A stretch of 64,000 bases of DNA from Emydura subglobosa (lineage: Eukaryota; Chordata; Testudines; Chelidae), in the NCBI GenBank assembly GCA_007922225.1, contig ML679954.1:27136240-27200239 (forward strand), given 5' to 3'. The notes under the pieces were generated by a model. The model was not told the DNA's origin. It did no database searches and saw only the letters and a program-made list of their open reading frames with translations. Positions 59,655 to 64,000 of this stretch are shown in pieces. The number at the start of each line of letters is the position of its first letter. Positions within the stretch are counted from its first letter, which is position 1. Both the position numbers and the translations under genes were made by a program.

Positions 59655-60571
59655 ATCTTGGAATATAGAATACACCAAGGTTGATCAGATAAAACTGCTT
59701 ACATAACAGAACACAGCCAGTGGTTTTCCCTGTATAGAGGATTTTCCCTATTTAATTATTTTCACACCATGTAAAAAAACACATGCCACTCCAAAGAATC
59801 AACTATTGCTTTTGACAATTCACCTGAAAGCACACCATTCTGTCCATTAATGAGTTTTTATTCTTTCAAAAGATAAAAGGCTCATTAAAAAAAATGTCCA
59901 ATTTACAATCTCAAGGATTTCTGATCACCTTGTTCCTTCATAGCTGAGAATGTAGTCTATGAATGAGTAATCATCTGTCAGGACCAGGATTATCTTTTTG
60001 GATGTCAGGTTTCTAACTGATTACATAGCACAGAGACCTCATCAGTTAGAAGGTTCAGGGAAATTACACATCTAAGGAAAAAAGTGATCCTTGTCCTGTA
60101 GATATTTACAACTGGCTATTCTGAATTAACAGGTAAAAAACATTATTTGATAAAAACATCATCAATTTGTAGTATGGTACACTGGGAATTAGTCAACTGA
60201 CTAATATACATGATATGGAGCCTATGATTTGGAGGTTTGCCGTTAACTATTTCAAATCTTAACATATTTCAACATGGTGACCCTGCATTCATGAATTTGG
60301 TCAATAGCTGTACTTAATTTTCTAGATTTTCAGATAACACATTTCAGGGGGGATTTTTTTGTTTTTTGCTGCTAGAGATGCAATCTTATCAACTCTTTTT
60401 GCTAACGGATGCTTGGGCATAGCACATCAATGTTTTTAAATGTACATCTATATTGCATGATGAGCAGTATTTGTAAACTGTAAATTTTTTGTGAGAACTT
60501 AGAATTATTAAACAAATTAAAACCTTGTAAAATAGAAAAGAAACATTGTTTATATTAGGCTAAAAACATGA

Positions 60572-60842
60572 GAGTAGGGATAGCCTTGTGGTATACTAGA
60601 CTGGTATTCAAAAGTTCTGGGTTCAGTTTTCAGATCTTTCAGACTTCCTTAGTGACCTAGTGTAAACTCAATCTCTCTGTACTTCAGTTTCCCATGTGTT
60701 TGGTCTGCCTTCTATACTTACAGATTTATCTGTTTGGGGCAAGGATTATATCTCAATATGTGTTTGTACTATACCTAGTACAACAGAACCTCAATCTCAG
60801 TCCTCTAGGCACTAGTGTAATACAAATAATAAATAAAAAAAA
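60572..60842 (+). repeat. CORE/MIR-like SINE, nearly full length
   Basis: A tRNA-like head (B-box-like ctgggttcagttttc near 60618), a core with ttccttagtgacctagtgta and ctctctgtacttcagtttcc, and a tail with ggggcaaggattatatctca, ctaggcactagtgtaata and an A/T-rich (aataa)n end. The middle matches the conserved core of MIR-type SINEs. Confidence 0.7.
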
Positions 60843-61871
60843 TCACATTCCCAAGAAAGAAACAGCTTATCAATGTCCTAGTAAAACCAGATGTAGAGTG
60901 ATACAAAGGTTTTCCACTTGTACAGTTTTAGATTATCTATTCCTAGACTTTAATGCTAGTCAGATTGCTAAAACTGTAATTAACTCTTGAAAAAGTGACT
61001 ATTAGGGCTCAAGCCTTACATTCAACATGTGGTTATGAATTACAACTTCTCTTGTAAAACCAGTAACTGATCTTGTGATAATTCTCAAATATTTATTAAC
61101 ATGAGCCAGTGCATCAGAGGATAGAATTGAGCCCTTATTTTTCCTATCAGACTTTGGTGATTTCATCCTAGCTTCTATTTGTACATATAAAGCAGTTTAC
61201 TATCTCTTCTAAAAACAAAATAAAAAAGACCTAAGAGTACATTAACATGAGTGTTGCAGGTCAGAACTAAGGTACATTTGTACAGCAGTATGGAGAAGCT
61301 TTGACTGTACCGGCCTACACTATACCTGGCTCAATCCAGTGCAGTTATTCCTTCATTTTTATAAACACAATGCCATGCTGCCCTTGACAGAAGCTACACA
61401 AACTATTAACCAAATAGCCTTTCCCGGTGATATTCAACATAGACAGTACAGCAAGAACCATCCAAGATTCGATTACGATCATTAGAGAAATAAAATGTTT
61501 AAAAAAAGAAGAGAGGAAGAGAAATGAGATGATAGACCAAAGAGAGGAAAGATCACTGGTACAGTATTAATGTTATCTCTGTCCACCATGTTTTCCCATC
61601 CCCTTCACCTTACCCATCATCTCCCACATTCTTTTAATTTATTTTTTCTCCTTTCTATTTCAGCCTCAAGTATCCTTACAAAAATGCTACTCATCAAACT
61701 GCACACATAGCCACTTAATCAACCTTGTGATCACTGTTCTATCCTAACACCCACTTTATTTTTTAAGTCACTTGTATTGTGTGTACTTACATTGTAAGTT
61801 CCTCAGATGGGAACCTTGTTTTTGTATATTCTATAAAGCACCTTGCTTATTTGTATAATTATATTAATAAT

Positions 61872-62080
61872 AAAACCTAGATCTTATATAGCACTTTTTA
61901 CTTGTAGATCTCAAAGCACTTTACAAAGGAAGTCTGTATCATCACCCCCATGCTATAAACAGGGAAACTGAGGTGCAGGAAGGGGAAGTGTCTTTCCCCA
62001 AAGTCATTCAGATGGCCAGCAACAAAGCCAGGAACTGAACCCAGGAGTCCTGAGTCCCAATCCAGTGATCTATCCAACAA
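61872..62080 (-). repeat. CORE/MIR-like SINE, minus orientation
   Basis: Contains gatctcaaagcactttacaa, acagggaaactgaggtgcag and aactgaacccaggagtcctg, the reverse of the SINE core and B-box (gggttcagtt). Confidence 0.7.
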
Positions 62081-62994
62081 AATTAACATTTTTAGGGGGG
62101 AAAATAGATTATATAAATCTCCATACTCATGAAATAGATGATGGGAAGGGAAATTTATCATGTTCTTACGTTCTATTCATGTTTTCCTATTAAAATAAAG
62201 TTGGAAAACTAATTCTTTTTAAAGTTAATTTTTTAAAATAATTTTGTCATTAAACAGCATTTTCTATCCTAGTCTAATAAGATTTATCTTTCAGAAGTGG
62301 AGAAGTGAAGGGCAATAACCAGGGCTTGAAAAATTTACCAGACACCCAATAGAGGACTAAAACTCATCACCAAAGGCAGATACAAATACAGAGTAAGGGG
62401 AGTGCCAGTAACAAGATCCTGTAGGAAGAATTTAAGCATCTCAGCTGCTGCTCTGTTACCCTTGCCAAGCAGAGTTAGTTTCATTGCCGCTCAGAAAATT
62501 CTGAATAGCCATAATGAAAATGACCCATATCATATCAATTTCATTCTCCTACTGCTTGGGAAAGATATACACAGCTCAGACACTAAAGAGGCCTGTCTAC
62601 AGATTCAAAGAGACACCGCTATTTATTAACATTCAGGTCACATTTAAAAAGATTGTGTTTGGGTTTGTCTACATGGTGCTGCAGTCCAGTCTCCCAGGGT
62701 GTGAACTGTAGAACACTCTAACATGTTGCATTCTAACTGTCCTGTATAGACCATAATGGCAGGAACTAAAAGTATCTAGTTTGCATTAACAGTCTTTTTT
62801 GAAACAGGACTACCTCAATGCTTCATTCAGTGCACAGAATGGATGGTGCTCACACAAAGAGCAGCTTCAATATTTTGATTTCTCCTCATTGTTCACTGTG
62901 TGGCCTCATGCCTTCTTTACTGCACACTAATTAAACCCTGCTCTAAAGACAGTATTAATTTCCTCCTGGGCTTTTCTAGGGTGCTCATTACTAT

Positions 62995-63400
62995 AGCATC
63001 TGAGTGCTTCTCATTATTTTCATTACAGCCTGTGAGATGAGAGGTATTATCCCCATATTGCCTATGGAGAACTGAAGCAGAGAGAAATTAAAATAAAAAG
63101 TATTCACTAATTTTGGGTGCCCAATTTGAGACACCTAGAACCTGATTTTTTCAGAGAATTTAGCATTCATAAGTGCTTTATATTTTCAAAGTACAGTCCC
63201 CAATAACTTTAATTGCAGGTGTCAGTGCTCGGGATCTATGTAAATCAGACCCTAGGGTCTCAAGTAGGCACCCAGAAAATGAAGAACACGCAATTACTGA
63301 CCACCTGTGAAAAGAAAGATTTAAACAACTTGCCCAGCATCACCTAGGAACTCTGAAGCAGAGGAAGAGATATAAACCAATTGTCTAGGGCAGCATTCAA
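62995..63400 (-). repeat. MIR-like SINE interrupted by a fold-back element
   Basis: Left part gagaggtattatccccatat, gaactgaagcagagagaaat; right part caacttgcccagcatcacct and gaactctgaagcagagga. These adjoin in an intact SINE; here about 220 bp separates them. Confidence 0.5.
63092..63320. mobile_element. Small fold-back element inside a SINE
   Basis: tgggtgcccaatttgagaca (from 63115) and the reverse complement of the text ending near 63273 (tgggtgcctacttgagaccc) are inverted repeats, with further pairing of cctgattt and agatcc-type words inward. The SINE words agaaattaaa on the left and agatttaaa on the right may be the duplicated target. Confidence 0.5.
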
Positions 63401-64000
63401 CTGCCTTAACATCCTCTTTGTTCCTGCAATCCCCTACTTCATTCATTATACACCTTCAACAAATGTGGCAGAGATTCTAGAGACAATCTCTTTTACTACA
63501 CAGTCCTGATTCATCCCAGATCAGGTCCATCATGTACATGAAATAAGACAGAAATTCTATGGAAAAAATAGTATGTGATCATATAATTAAAAACTGCATG
63601 ATATGCATGTACACAAAGGGTACAAATTAAGGCTGCACAGACAAGCTTAATTCTGGCATTTCCTAACTTCTGAGTGCTTTGCCTTTGCAACCCTAATAAT
63701 GTTCTTTTAGCAGAGTTCTGTGTGCATAATTTGCTAGTTTTTTTTTTTTAAAAAAGCAAATTGAAAATACATGATACCGAAATGGATTATCAACAGAGTT
63801 AGTTTCTTGAGCAAAAAGAATAACTGATATTAGTAATAGACTGTCCTTCTCTATGTGATATGTGGATTAACACTACAGGGGAACAAGACACACACTTTAC
63901 TAGTGGGTAATCAAATATTTGCTGACAACAGAGGAATGGAGAGATTCAGGAGTCCTTGGTTCCATTCCAGGTTCTGAAAGAGATTGTTTACTAGAGCGTA

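Larger units (their letters stand above)
52360..64000 (-). other. PTBP2: PTBP2 intron upstream of exon 9 (partial)
   Basis: No further PTBP2 exon was found to the right edge; I looked for the RRM2 end and the conserved peptide that joins exon 9 and did not see it. The stretch holds a CR1 copy with a hAT-like insertion (53985-54960), a palindromic element (59174-59654), CORE/MIR-like SINEs (60572-60842, 61872-62080, 62995-63400) and otherwise AT-rich intron. Stretches at 52400-53980, 54961-59170 and 59655-60570 show nothing I can name. Confidence 0.7.

Noticed and set aside
62640..62960. Possible MITE starting ggtttgtctacatggt
   Set aside because: The left end looks like a common turtle MITE arm, but I could not find the matching right end.
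52400..64000. Possible earlier PTBP2 exons
   Set aside because: I scanned for the end of RRM2 and the peptide that precedes exon 9 and found no match with a donor site; the missing exons are presumably beyond the right edge.
1..64000. CRISPR arrays, bacterial operons, rRNA or true tRNA genes
   Set aside because: None seen. The tRNA-like boxes belong to SINEs, and the sequence is a vertebrate nuclear genome.

Overview
This is a vertebrate nuclear genome window, AT-rich and intron- and repeat-dominated. The repeats (CR1 LINEs in several ages, DIRS-type and RTE-like retroelements, a PIF/Harbinger element with a Myb-like partner, CORE/MIR-like SINEs, many small inverted-repeat DNA elements) point to a sauropsid. 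A turtle or tortoise is my best guess, by familiarity with repeat text rather than by any search.

The only protein-coding gene I can support is PTBP2 (neuronal polypyrimidine tract-binding protein, nPTB) on the minus strand. Six coding exons, exons 9 to 14 in the human numbering, lie between 48872 and 52359 with consistent splice sites and phases. They encode the Ala-rich linker, RRM3 and RRM4. Everything from 52360 to 64000 reads as part of the intron upstream of exon 9; the earlier exons are outside the window. The 34-nt exon 10 (50717-50750) is preceded in the transcript by dense CU-rich sequence. Skipping it creates a stop codon nine codons into exon 11, so the known splicing/NMD switch of this gene is visible. 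The likely 3' UTR (about 47417-48871) has overlapping seed matches for miR-133 and miR-9 beside a miR-124 match, plus a second, longer miR-124 match.

The left two thirds (1-44850) is intergenic and holds transposon debris: a MITE inside a near-perfect 42-bp inverted repeat (13939-14478), decayed CR1 (16500-17720), a Harbinger element with recognisable ends (19778-21602), CR1 fragments (24370-25045), a MITE (26398-26669), and a CR1 reverse-transcriptase copy (32600-33645). At 34880-41135 there is a dense nest: DIRS-like copy A, an internally deleted CR1, DIRS-like copy B, then another CR1. At 41728-44345 an RTE-like LINE has its endonuclease half inverted relative to its reverse-transcriptase half, the signature of twin priming. 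Inside the PTBP2 intron are a CR1 copy split by a hAT-like element with an 8-bp target duplication (53985-54960), a roughly 480-bp palindromic element (59174-59654), and SINEs, one of them interrupted by a smaller palindromic element.

All repeat boundaries are by eye and approximate; family names come from protein motifs and remembered repeat structure, not from a database comparison.
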